From Morinoia aosen (lineage: Eukaryota; Arthropoda; Malacostraca; Amphipoda; Talitridae), in the NCBI GenBank assembly GCA_030386875.1, contig CM059562.1, positions 61,688,201-61,752,200 on the forward strand: a stretch of DNA of 64,000 nucleotides. Direction: 5' to 3'. Shown here piece after piece: positions 47,182 to 59,829 of this stretch; position 1 is the stretch's first letter; the number at the start of each line of letters is the position of its first letter. Position numbers and translations under genes: made by a program. Below the pieces are notes generated by a model. That model ran no database searches. It saw nothing but the letters and a program-made list of their open reading frames with translations, and was not told the origin of the DNA.

Positions 47182-47419
47182 TAGGAACAACTCCTGTTTC
47201 CCCCGCCTAAAGGTGAGGGCATGAAGCGCAAAGAGCGGCACAGGGCAGCAGGGCTGCAACAGCGCCGCGTTTGCCCGCCGCGCCGCGGCAAACGTTTGCT
47301 CGCCGCGCCGCGTTTGCCCGCTGCCACCCAGCGGTGGCAGCCTCACCCTCCTCTGCGGCCTGGCACACGGGGCCGTGCTAATTGATGGGGGACGGGCAGT
47401 AAACGCAGCCGCTTCTAAT

Positions 47420-48380
47420 GTTTCATTGTTCTGATCGATGTCTTTGAAATAGTTCAGTTCCGTGCATTCATATTCTACAGTTTTTTAATTCGAATTTTGC
47501 AGTGTGATTATGATGCAAAAAATTCAAATTTCAACATCTGGATTTGAATTTGAACGTTTTTTTTAATAGCATCTGTTAAATCTGTCTAATTGAGATGCGA
47601 AAGGATTGTTCGAAAATAAAGTGGCGGATAAATTTAGCCACGTTCAAAAGTCGTTTGCTGTGTATGGGCGTTGTACATCTGTTCCAGGACAGCAAAATAT
47701 GAGAAGAGTTCATTCCTGTGCACCTTTCGACGTAAATTGACGTTTCCTAATTGTTGGAGTCGAATTTCCATTCGATGAGACACATCGAATGCGTTGATTG
47801 TTGTCATTGTTGCCGTACTGAGCGCAACGAAGAAATCCCGCTTCATTCAGCCTCAACGGCACACGCAGAGCTACGAAGGAATCAATTGATCAGACAGCGG
47901 AGTGGTGAATTTACTTCCGCAGTGCTGATGGTTGATGGCGGTGTATGTGCATTTCACTGAGCTGTTTCATGCCTTGACAAAGTGCAAATTTTAATTCCCG
48001 GAATTTTAAATACAGAGCTATTTTTTGCGGAGTATGAAAACTTTGTGCTATGCCACTGGTAGCATTATGTGTTATAGAGAAATAACCTAATAAATAGGTC
48101 GGACTTTGAAGCGTTTTCCTTTGCGTCAACAAATCGGTACAACTCGTCATGTTCAACTTCTCTGAAATGTGTACACAATCGCAACAATAGCGAAACATGC
48201 ACTCTGTACATTAATCAAAATAGACAGGCATGTATGTTGCAGTACATGTATGATACTTAAAAATCATTCGTTTGATCTCCTATCCATTATCAAAAGCATC
48301 ATATTTGTGGATATCCTCGTAAAAATCACGAACGCTCCAGATAAGCTGGAACACGCCCATCCAAATGCCGCTCGGAATCC
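47420..48380. other. Unassigned stretch
   Basis: No gene or known element is seen. The interval around 47,500-47,600 has repeated aattcaaattt-type words. Confidence 0.4.
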
Positions 48381-48399
48381 GGCCAGAAAGTGCGTCTGA

Positions 48400-48640
48400 A
48401 CGCCTCGTGAACCTTCATGCAAGTTAAGGCCCTGTTCCTCAGCTCGAGCGTAATCCCGGACTTTTAAGTCTCGGCTTATAAGGGCCCCCTAACTTGCGAC
48501 CCGCAATAAAGCGCTTCATTCCGCATAATAACGCGACTCTGCCTGGCGCTCTGTGACTTGCAGCGCTGGTCATGCGCGCACTGACAACGAGGGTCTTGCA
48601 ACATCGCTTGGTCATGTCGTTACACGGCTGCTACTGCGTC
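48400..48640 (+). mobile_element. Possible solo LTR or LTR fragment
   Basis: A GC-rich patch contains cggcttataagggccccc (TATA-like) near 48472-48489, and gcaataaagcgcttcattcc (an AATAAA signal) about 20 bp further on. That order is normal for the U3-R region of an LTR. Terminal TG...CA, a target-site duplication and internal coding sequence were not found, so it may equally be a promoter or an unrelated sequence. Confidence 0.25.
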
Positions 48641-48649
48641 GTAGTGCTC

Positions 48650-51600
48650 AGGTGATGAAACCGCGTGCTGCAACTACTCAATAAAACGGATATGTGCTAC
48701 AATATTCAAATTCTAAACTTTTTACACAGGTTATCATGGAATATTCACATCGAATCAACCGAGTGCATGGGTCATAGTTCAACAAAGTACGAACGTACCC
48801 CGTACAATGCATGTCCTCGGCTGAGAGTGAGCATATACAATCTAACACTGGAGACAGAGGCTCGCGTTGGGGGAATTCATGTTCTTATTGCAGTAATAAG
48901 AAACCAAGCCGCTGTACAGCATTTTGTATTGCTATGACACTTGTCGCACCTCATGTTTCAAGCTCTCATTAGGTCCTGATAGCAGCAGCTCACATAATTA
49001 AGCTATTTCCTTTGGAGAGCTAGTTACATTACATTATCCCATTGCCTCCTCATTAGCAGGTTCAAGCTGCACGGCGATGAGGAATGAGTTTCGAAAAGCT
49101 ACTGAAGAGCCTAACTTAGGCAAAATTACGAATTTTCCCCGCTATCGCCGATAGCAAGTCATTTTTCTGGTATCGCTCGCTTCCAATTCTTTTTCAGTGT
49201 ATCTTTAATTATGCCGCCCTACCTTGTCAAGATTGGCTCCTCACTCTGTCTCAGCAACTCAAAATGTACAAAATAGCAGTGCGACACTTGGTATCTAATT
49301 TCAACGCAGTGATGTTTCCTCATTACCTGCGTCCTCGTAATTGCTCACCGTCGAAGTTTGGGATATTCCCGAGAACTATTTACTCGATTGTTAGTGAACT
49401 CAGCGCGTGAAAGTGTTTCATTTTTTTCGTACAATTTACCGCAGGATTTAAAATCCTTATCATTTAACTATGTACTAATGTATTTTACGATGGCAAACAA
49501 TCGCTTGAACCTTTTTTTGAAAGTGATGTATAATTTCATCTTTTTCTCAATTTTCCTTTTTATCAAGAATGAAAATTTCACACTTGCCACTTCTTGTGGA
49601 AAGCCGTAAGAGTCGAGCGACATTTTTATTACAAGTGCGTTATTGACCTTTTGATCTTGACCATTCAGAAGGGTTTTCAAACCTGAAATTGATACCCGTT
49701 ATATTGGCTTTGCTTAACAAACAAAAACATAAGATAAAAGCATAATTTTAGTCAGCCTAAAATGTTTAAACTTCCAGCAACTAAAAAATAATAAGAGTTC
49801 CTTAGAACTTTTTCATGGAAATTTGGAGATTCATTTTCACTCTCAACACGAGTTTATGGACTGTAACAACCCTGACGCATTTCCGTCCGCAGGTTCAACG
49901 TTTTATTTGTATCGGATGACTCAAGATCAATATTTTGTTCTAGCCGACATCAGTTTTACTGGCCTTAGCGCGTAATTAGATGCGAGAAGAGGAATGTAAT
50001 AATCTAAGTTGAAAGAATCTTCAAGACAGCCCTGCTTTGCTCACAACGTACGTTCAGGATAGTATTTGACTCATTTGCAATGACACAAAATCTAGCATGC
50101 CGTCAATGTTGCGTCAATCAGGAAGAGGTAAACCTGGATTGGGAACATCTAAAATGAAAAGCGAGGTTTGGAAATGAATATCTACTATGATTTTAGAGCG
50201 GTACCTCAACAAATTGAAGACATGGGAATGACAGTGTTTTATTCATGCCTAAAATTTAATTCTTAATAGCTAAAGGTGCAAACGTCCTTAAAACAGGATA
50301 AGCGCCATAATCTTTGCTTGTTACTCTTGTCCTTATATAACAGAGGCAGAAGCCGATGCTTAAATGAATTTCATAAAAAAAATTAGAGTAATAAGCTTTA
50401 TTTGTAGCTTCCATTTCTGGGAATTTTGCGAAGACGTCACTTCTGCGGATGTCAATTCAGACCGTGGGGTGCCGGTCACCAGCGCTCACGTTTTCATGCA
50501 GAAATACACTTGTTCTCGATTCTTCGAACCGTCTGACTTGAGAGTAATTTGAATATGCTATTTGTCGGTCGCTGCCTACTTCTGTTTGCGTTAAAAACTG
50601 AACGTGAGAAGCAATTCTCTGACGATCGTGAAACGTGACTGCACTCTCTATTCTCAGTGCTGTTCAGTAGAACTCACTGAGCTCTTGATATTAGGGCAGT
50701 CTGGTTTTCAAGCGCAAGGAAGGAAACATGTGTCGAACTTTGCACCGCTGCAGTGCTTCTTTCTTACATTGATTGGTTTCCCCTCGGTATTCAATTCGTT
50801 TCAGCCCTTGAAATAGCAAGACATTATTTCAAAAGGTGCAGCCAATGTTTAGGAAAGTACGAAATATCCGCTTTTCGGGACGGTTCCTCCAAAATTAATT
50901 TTTTCTTCGAGAGAGACGAATCGGTTGTCATCTGGTATGATAATTTTCATTTATTACTAATACCATGTTAAAAAATCGTATGCGTTTGAGAGCAATTTTC
51001 AGGAATATAAAGTCTTTTCAAAGGTTACATAAATGATTCTTTGAGAGTCAAATATGGAAACTGTCTCTGTTAAGAGACCGTTTGATTTTTCGAGAATCTC
51101 TCCGTACATCAGCACTTACACATGTTCCTCAATGAGCACTTATTAGCCTGCAGTATCTGACGCCCCCTTGCGGAAGCAGCTTGAGCTGTGCCATCAACCC
51201 TGATCAGACGGACACGAGCCCGGTCCGTACAATAGAGCACGTTTCGGTCCGTGCCGGGCAGACCGATCAAGAGATTCAAGCAGCGGTCAGGGGATCTGTC
51301 TGCAGCCCGCGCCGCAGTGCTTGAGGTCCTTAGCTATTAAAGTGGCGCAACCCTCTGCATGCATTACTGCAGACAAGGAACTAGGGGCAGTATATCCAAA
51401 GAACAACTAAGGGAACTATTGGAGCATTTACAAAATCGTGAAGAAATTACATCCAAATTTTCTTGTAAATTTTCTCGGACTCGGTTGATTTACTTTATAT
51501 TTTTAGGGAGTAGAACCGACTGTGATCAAAAGTAGAATCTTGCAGGACAAACTGGCTCAATTTTCCTACACTTTCACTTATTGTCTTGCAATGAATCTGA

Positions 51601-54600
51601 TAAAGAGAAACGATGCTTTATCCTAATCTGTTACACTGAGTGTGACGTTCTTCCTTGCTCCTTCACACAAACAGTCTCACAATGCAAACTACCGTGCGCA
51701 GGGACCGAAATTTTAGAACCAGTTGAGCCATCGAGAAAACTTTTGGTGTGTGTGTGCAAGTCATGCCATCAGTATCTGATAAATAGACGAATTCAACTTA
51801 TTTTTTAGCCACCAACAATTGAAGTCCCTACATATTTAGAAATCACTCGGAACAGCGTTTCAATAATGATCATGAGGCTTTTCAAATATTTTATGCTGCT
51901 CATGAAGTAAAGCCTTTAGCTGATTGAATGGCACGTAAGTCTTTTAAAGAGTAATCGATTGTGATTGATTATAATCTACCACCATCAATCGTTCCGTAAA
52001 TATCTTACGTGTCGTTCAATCAGCTCACGGCCTTACGTCGGGATTGGCAAAAAGTAATTGCGCGTTTATGAGAAAAGACTTCATTATCGGTCGTAAAATT
52101 TTACCCAAGAATTTATCATCTATGTATGCGCTATTACTGAAACCTATTAGTAGTGATATATTCCTAATTCCTGTTGAAAAGGCGTAAATTTTAGTGGAAA
52201 AATTTTAAGATTAATATTAGGCTTAATTATAGTACAACAATGCTGGCCAAAACTTGTTTTCAAACTTTCTGCTGTTCATCCATATTTCTCCCTCTGAATC
52301 AGTTCTTCAGAAAACCCAAAGCTACAGAATTTGGCAGACATTACCCTGCCAATATTGATTTGGAACCAATTTTACTGTCGTCCCCCTTTTTTGTGCTGCA
52401 ATAGAGGGAACAAATCAATGCGAGTCGTAGTTTTGCCGGCAGTCGCCTGCCTCCGATAGCATTTTATTGACGGCGACGGCGTTTAGCATTCCCACTTGTC
52501 ACGTTGATAGAGTCCCTCGAAATGCGACAAAATGGAGGAAAAGGACATGTTCAGACGCAAACGCTTCAATTCAAACGACTTTTTGTTCGCTAAGCTCGCT
52601 CTACCTTGTTTTCACGTGTTTTTAAAGCGAGAGCTTGAATGGTCAGAACAACAATGATTCACGAAAGGAGTACTCTCACTACTGCGTGGCGAGCGTCCAT
52701 TAATCGAGAGCCTCAAATCATCTGTATACATGAATGTTCAATCAGATCATCGATTGCATTCGTGGAAGCTGAGCTGCGCGACACGGCACTTTCATATCGC
52801 GTCTGCATTGTGGAGATCTTCATTTGCAACTGTGAATTGGAGCGAGGGCCTCTAACTGAATTATGCTGCAGTTGGGGTTGTGGCATGACGTGCCCAGCGC
52901 AGTTTGCACATCACTTCAACTGCCGGATGTTACTCCCGTCGTACAGCTCGCCTTACGCAAGCCTACAATGCTACGATGCAGCACCAATTGTGTTGTTTTT
53001 GTGAAGAAAACCTGAATTTTTATGCTATGCAAGATGTCAGTTTTTTGTTTCAAGTTTTCCGTTAATTGATGTTTCATTTTCTGCACTAGCGTAATAAGTA
53101 TCATAGTTGGGCTGCATTCCATAAAATAGAAAGCAGGATCATTTCTCTACTGTCATGTGACGTGTGCATTGATTTCCTCGCTTAATATTCTCTAAATTAT
53201 TACAATATTCTCGATCTTTCATGATGGCATGAACATAATTGCTGAAGTCGGGTGGTGAACTAGAAGGACATTCAGGAAATTTGAAAAAATGCATCATTTC
53301 GCGACGGACTTGGTCTTGGGCTTTATTTTTCAACGCAGTGTTGTATTGATCTTACCCCATTCAGTTGAACAATATTCGCTATATGTTGGCAACTTCCTTC
53401 GATTGCTACCCAACGCTGGGTGTGCTCTAAATTTTAGTACGCATGTATATAGGCCTCAGTCATTAGTTAAGTCCTAAATAATTATTATACCAATGATCGA
53501 GGTCTAATCTTTCACACTCATCGAAAAGTTCAGGAATGTGAGAGAAAATTTATATAATCAGAGATAAATATCTTCTCTTTTACCCTTATTACTCCCATCA
53601 CAATTTGTAACGATCTCAGTAATAGTGGGCATTTACTCCCGTGAGTTTCAAGTTTATGCATCTTCTCAAGCAATATATAGTTTGAACGGCCTCCATTTCG
53701 TATATAAGAAACCAACAGTTCACCTCGCACATCAGGCAATTGGCCTCGAACGCTGACTAGTGTCCTCGGTGTTTGCACGAAATCGCCGGTAATGCATCTT
53801 AGAACTTCGTTACGAGCTGAGGTATTGTGCGGGCGCTGCACCGAACGAATGTTGTGCAGCCTCGGACTTTTCTTCAGCACAGTTACACGAAATTACAATT
53901 CATGGGGCAGATATTCGTTGACAGCCGATGAGAGTTTTTCTGGTGTCTCTTGGTCGTCCTCAGGCATCTGAAGGAAGGGTAAAATATCATATTCGAATAG
54001 ATATCATGATCGAGCAATTTAAATGAAGTAACTATAACTTTCACAGCTTGTATCACTTCATCATAAATACTTAAATGAATCGTCATCATCAGTTCATTCT
54101 CATGATTACTCATGTGGAGCTGTAAAAGCTCTATAGTAGCACTTAATACCGTCTGTGACTATATAGTTATGTTCATATTGTACGTTAGGCTTCATGAATG
54201 ACAAAGCTGCATTTTCTGCGCCATTTCGAAAATTCGCAATAGAGGTAATTCCTGTTGACTGAGTGTAATTTAGTCATAAAACTTGCTCAAAATGGAAGTT
54301 TCAAAGTTTGCTTATGAACTGATCTTTCATTTGGATAATATTCTACTGAATAATACAAAAAGGAAAACTACAATGCTGTTATTGCGTAACTTTTGTGAAA
54401 AAATCATTTCATCGTCGTTGTGACAAATCAAAAAAATTGACTAACAATAATTTCTTAGGGCACGTGTCTCGGTCCATTTGAGAAATATGACACAGCTCTT
54501 CTCATGGTGGACGTAGAATTTTTTCAAAGCTAAGTACAGGAAGTTGTCGAGTGTCATCAGAGAAGCGATAATTACTTCCATCCGACCTGAAGGAATTTTG

Positions 54601-57600
54601 ACCCAAATCCGAACAACGATAACCCACGTCGCCTCCGCAATCCGTTTGCTCTATCCTATATCTGCTGAGTTTGGTGAACGACGTACAATATGCCCACTCT
54701 AGGAAATGAAGTATAAGCACATATATACAGCTAACTAAATTCACTCAGCAATCATGAGATTAATACAAGTTACCTTTGCTCTATACATATTAAATTGAAA
54801 GCCATCAGCTTACAAGCATTTGTATACGCGACGAACTCCTGCTCTTGACGCTGACAAAAGCGAACAGTGCCACTGCAGAACTTGCATTTCAGATGTCTTG
54901 TTCTGTTTCAAATCTTGTTCTATTTTTTGCGATACACATCCTGCCGGATTAGTCGAAGGTAAAAATCTGTAGGTGTTAAATCCGAATAACGTAAGAGCTC
55001 AGCAGCACCTCTCCAATGTAGCCAACATCTTGCTAATTCTAACCAAGATAATCTCGAGCATCTTTATGGTAGCGTGGTGAAGCAACGTTCCTGCTCAAGG
55101 TGAAAACTTTATGATGCGATTAGTGTGTACCTGTGAAAGAAGCTAACATGTGAAGTGAGTGTACGTGGAACGCCACCTATTTTATATGTCAAACCAGTAC
55201 CAGCAAATTTAAATTAATTAATAATTCTAACTACAACAAAGGGCTAAACAATTCACTCTAAGAAAATAATGGATGCTTAGAATTGCGCCAGCATTTTTCA
55301 TTTTCGAATTTCCAGAAATTGAAATAAGAAAAAAGAGAACTAAGATGCAACTTATTGGTATCTCATAATATGGTCTCAGGAATCATTGGAAGTCGAAAGA
55401 ATCATGTTGACATATCAAATACATGTAAATAAGTTATGCGTACAGTGGCTGTGAGTTTGCGACGAAACTATTCTTAATTGTTTATAACTTTCCTTCTGTC
55501 TTTAAATTTGATGCTCCCATGGCCCCAAGCTTGACCTATGTTATGAAAGGTGTAAAGAGACATAGATCATTTACTCTCAGAAGAATTAAATTGGTTCAAA
55601 AAATTAATGAGCGAAAATTATAATACTTTTGAGGGAACAGAATTATTAATACGTCTCAAAAATTACACAAAAGACGCAATTTACATAATTTAAAGCAGTT
55701 CGCGTTCAACTTATTTAAGGAAAGTCCCCTCTGGTATTCAATAAATTGGATGCTCGAGAAAAGTTGAACATGTGAGCAAAAAGTCTCATCAATGTCTTAT
55801 CCACGTACCAGCACCACAGGAACACAAAGGAAATTTGAGTTGGGGGCAAAGGGTCAACAATTTCCATGAGGCAGGAAGTATTTATGGCTCTATTTCAAAA
55901 AGTGAAGCCTCCACTTAATCCACGGTACAATATATTATGAAGTAATATAAATAGTTAATGATACAGAAAAAAATAAAATTAATAACCAAAAACTGTGAGA
56001 AAAAGAAAAATGCTTTGCGATAATAATCTATCGGCATGTATGAGCCCTACAGTTATGTCGACAACCCCCGCCAAACATTTGGACACGGAGGGCATCAGCT
56101 TAGGTGCTCGCCTAGTTACCCGTGTCGTTAGATAAGAGCTAATTGCATGAAGATCGATCACGACTGATCTGTGCTGTCCTCTCAAAAGTCAAATGACGTT
56201 ACTCTACTTGTGTAAATTTTGTCAAAACTTTCTTGAACAGCGGAAATTACACTTTCAAACAAGAACAATGGTGCGATGACCAATGTGTTGACATTTTCTT
56301 GATGTTGTAAAAATTAGGCAGAAAGATAAAGAAGATTTACGCTCAAGAAGTACAGTCTTGAATTAAAGATAAAAGTGGCCCCAGAATGTTTTGAGTTATT
56401 GCACCCTAGCATAACTTTAAAAATGATTGACATAACAAAGAAAAAAATCCGAAAATATTTTGATATTTTAACATAAATGTAATGGCATTGAACGATAAGC
56501 TAGAATATTGCACTCGGCCTGCGATTCACCTTAAAGATTCGCAATGACTCCAGGCATACTCGAGTTCCTTACACTAGCTGCATGAGTTCAGTACATTGCT
56601 TCGCAGTTCTGCCACGGCCAACGATGAGTCTTGACTAAGGATCTTATGTACTAACAAGCTGGGCTTAAATGCCAAGGGATGAAAATTTGAATGAACTAAT
56701 AAGCTTCAGGATCTAAAACAAGTAAACATTTTAGGATGTAAGAATATCCATGGAAAAACGTGATCAAATTTCTTCAAAAACTACGAGCGCGATTGTTGTC
56801 AGCTATAAGAGAAAAAACTTCTATGGACTGATAATATTATGTTTTCTTGAATTTTTTCCAGACTATCTCTATGTTTTTTCCTGCTGCCTATATCGTTTTA
56901 TTTATGATTTCCTTTCTAGCTATACATCTCTAGTTTAATATAATTAAAGAAATAGAGGCTTTCGTTCATTTTTGCATACTTCATAACGTAAAAAAAGAGT
57001 TGTATTTAAGGATCATTAAATTTTGTGAAATAATTAAATGCATCAGAGCTTGGTGGGTGTACCAGTAATGCCATCGTAAACTATGATATATGCATGACAT
57101 TTAGCTTAACAGCTGTATCAAACATTTTTATCCTTAAAGATTCTTACACTGTAATCGTTTCGTCTTCGAGCGTGCAAGTCATTAATGAAAGATTGAGTGT
57201 AGTGCAAATGTCGGTTTTCGCACAGAAAGAGCTGTCATTCATAGATTGATATGAATTCCAGAGCACTTAGAAGTATCTAGTAGCGATAAACTTTCGACTT
57301 TTTTAGTATAACATTTCATATGAAGGTGGATGTTTGCCCAGCACTTGTTTCTATCTGCAGTTTTTCCTGATATGGAAAAATAATGAGCTCAGTTTTCACA
57401 TTTATGGTTGCTCCCGTTTAAATAAGGACGTATTGTTTTCATTGATCTCTAGAGTTTCCTTAGAGGCCTTGGACTGCGTTTTCCATCCAACTTTCGAGCA
57501 AGCTGGTTTTCGTGCTGGTCACGTACGATTTTCTTCGACGAGAGAAAATTCAATTTTCGATTTCACCCGCCTATGCTGTTCATAAAAGTTTTTTTTTCAT

Positions 57601-59700
57601 CTATTACATACAGTTCGGTATCCATTTTGTGCAAGGGAAAACTCTGTCAGGTGCAGTCAGGTGTGCAAGTCACGATATCGTTGTGTCGAAGACGAGTAAG
57701 ACAAAGCGAACAGAATTTTTATACTCCCTCTTGAATGTACACAGCTCGTATTTTCTTTAATATTCGAGTGAGCGCAGCATCCCGGAAACTGGCGCGGCAA
57801 AAATCTCTCCGCGGTGCATTTCTATGAGATCCGAGTGCTGCAATACATTCCCACAACACGTTCTCCTATGGTGAAAAATACTCCTCTTTCACTCCGTGCA
57901 TCTTATCAGCCACTGCAGATTTCTCAAACGTGCCATATTTTGCAGCGTCCTGACTGGAGAAGCAGTCATGAATTACCACACACACCGGAGCCTATTAAAA
58001 CTGGGCTGCATTCCCTGACGCCGCCTTGTGACTAATGCGAGTGGAATACCAATGTGCCAGACTCGCTCGCCGCCGTTCTTCCCTAATGTTATTGGCTCCC
58101 AAAATTTGGCGTGCCATTGTCTCTAGCATTGATTCTAGGAGGGTTGTTTTATCGCATGTTATCCATGAAGATTACTTACGATCTCTTTTCATTGTTACTA
58201 ATTTAAGAAAATTTTAGCTTGATTAATCAAAAAACGCTTTCACGCATGTATCCTTTTAACTTTTTCCTCAATTCTGTGAACAGCGTACATCTGGCACAGG
58301 GCAAAAATGAATTTACAGCTTTCAGAATTGTGGCTTTCTTTTAATGATAATGACTTTCTATTTGGTTATTTTCGGCCTTATTTGAAATCCTCATCTCGAG
58401 GAATAAGTTAGGCAATCATCATGTCTAAAACCTGTTGTATAAGCCCTTGAGTGGCCATGACGAGCATTTATGTTTCGAAAAATAAATGGAACTGAATGTA
58501 ATCACGGTGACGTAGTTGATCCTCTTACTATACCGCTTCTGAGACACGGTTCAAGAGTCAATGAACGTTTGCGAATAGATTTACCACAAAAGATTGAGCA
58601 AATTAGGTGGAATAGCAAACGCGCCGATATAATTGTATCTTGAATACTCGTATTACGCAAGTCATCTCATTCCAGTTAACAGTCCAAAGTCCTTGAATAT
58701 CTTTTAATGTAATTCAAAAAAAAATTATAATCGCTTTATTAGTGGAGTAACAAATCAAAGAATTTTCAGAAATGGCAATTTTCAATGCGCTTTCTTGAAA
58801 TTTATGTTCTTCTATATAGTATATTCAGAGAAGTTGGGAATAAATTTGACACAATTATTGGACTATATGGCGCGATTATCAGAAAATCATTATATATAAA
58901 GTTGCTGAAACCGCCTAAATGTATGGTTTATCACTCTCTGCGTAGATTCGTAGAACACGTTCAAGGACAGTACACTGAGAGATGACACTGAATTTTTCAG
59001 ATGTGAAGCCATTTACTGATCAAGCGAATTTGAACTGTCAGAGTTACAGAGCGCAGGTAAGGTTCCTTGCTAACATCCCGGACTCCATGAGAATAGTTTC
59101 CTGGCATCAAAACTACCCTTTAGTGCTGTGGCTTGCCATTTCCAGAACATGAAAGTCTCCCTTGGTTTTTGTTGAACAAGGTGCGGTGGTAAACCCATAC
59201 ACAAATTCTGACTTGAGTACTTACGAGAGTTAGCAGGGGCCCGTATTAGAATTGAGAGTTTGAACAAAGAAATCGTTGATGATAAGTGGAAGTTCTTTCA
59301 ACAAAGAACGGATATCAGTCTACCAGGTTTGCGTTATTTGTTGTTCTAATTGTGGAAGCCATTGCAATTTTTTCTTACTATTTTTCAACATAGAAGAGTT
59401 TTCAAAGATATAGTTCTTCAAAAATATATTTGAGAACAGTGAAACCTTCTTGATGATTTTTAATTTAAAAATTTCTTTCGCATTTAGAACGTGCTCTACA
59501 AAGCCAAAACGCTCATAACCTTCTCCTCAGTACTCAAAGAGCGTTCTGTGACTTTTCCTGACGGACGGATGTCACGAGATATGTTCCCTTCACCTCCTTG
59601 TTAACAATTCATTAACAAGAAGATCAGGTGCTCGGAATAGAGGAATGGCACACCTCCAGGCTATATACACAACACAAATTAAATAAATAATGATCGGCAA
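48650..59700. other. Long unassigned stretch
   Basis: No exon, RNA gene or known element is supported across about 11 kb. GC-richer patches occur at about 51,150-51,360, 52,430-52,640 and 53,700-53,880. The frame at 52639-53004 (121 codons from an ATG) and the frame at 53530-53880 on the minus strand (116 codons) have no recognised domain and are within the length expected by chance for a window of this size. A donor-like gcaggtaagg lies at about 59054-59063 on the plus strand. Confidence 0.35.
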
Positions 59701-59731
59701 TCACCGTACATATACTAAAAAAAGAAAAGGT

Positions 59732-59824
59732 ACTCACCGATTAGTTGATACACGACTTACATCCGCGCGATTCTGTGCGCACCTGTATCGATGAGTTGCC
59801 TTTGCATTGACGGATATTTATATA
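59732..59824 (-). promoter_or_regulatory. Candidate TATA promoter with short first exon and splice donor
   Basis: On the minus strand TATATAAATA (59815-59824) is followed 30 bp later by an initiator-like ctcatcg with its A at about 59792. About 55 nt further on is tcg/GTGAGT, a near-perfect splice donor (exon end 59738, GTGAGT at 59737-59732). A second donor-like gtaagt lies about 24 nt before it. This order suits a short non-coding first exon. No downstream exon was identified, and both the TATA box and the donor could be chance. Confidence 0.3.
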
Positions 59825-59829
59825 CGCCA

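Larger units (their letters stand above)
46690..47410. other. GC-rich, CpG-rich island
   Basis: This segment of about 700 bp is much more GC-rich than the rest of the window. It contains the 24-bp tandem repeat, a ggtgca run (47101-47181) and a self-similar CpG block at 47,255-47,325 where cgccgcg and cgtttgcc words recur in both orientations. A 223-codon minus-strand frame (46675-47346) crosses it, but it owes its length to the in-phase 24-bp and 6-bp repeats, and other frames are open here too. It may be a CpG-type promoter or a low-complexity region. Confidence 0.6.

Noticed and set aside
46675..47346. 223-codon minus-strand open frame
   Set aside because: It is the longest frame in the window, but its length comes from in-phase 24-bp and 6-bp repeats; overlapping frames on both strands are open for the same reason. 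It has no known domain.
52639..53004. 121-codon plus-strand frame with ATG start, cysteine-containing
   Set aside because: The cysteines follow no known spacing, there is no signal peptide, and the length is within chance expectation.
53699..53740. Plus-strand TATATAAG with a downstream TCAG word
   Set aside because: There is no supporting donor, CpG block or frame. Several such strings are expected by chance in AT-rich DNA.
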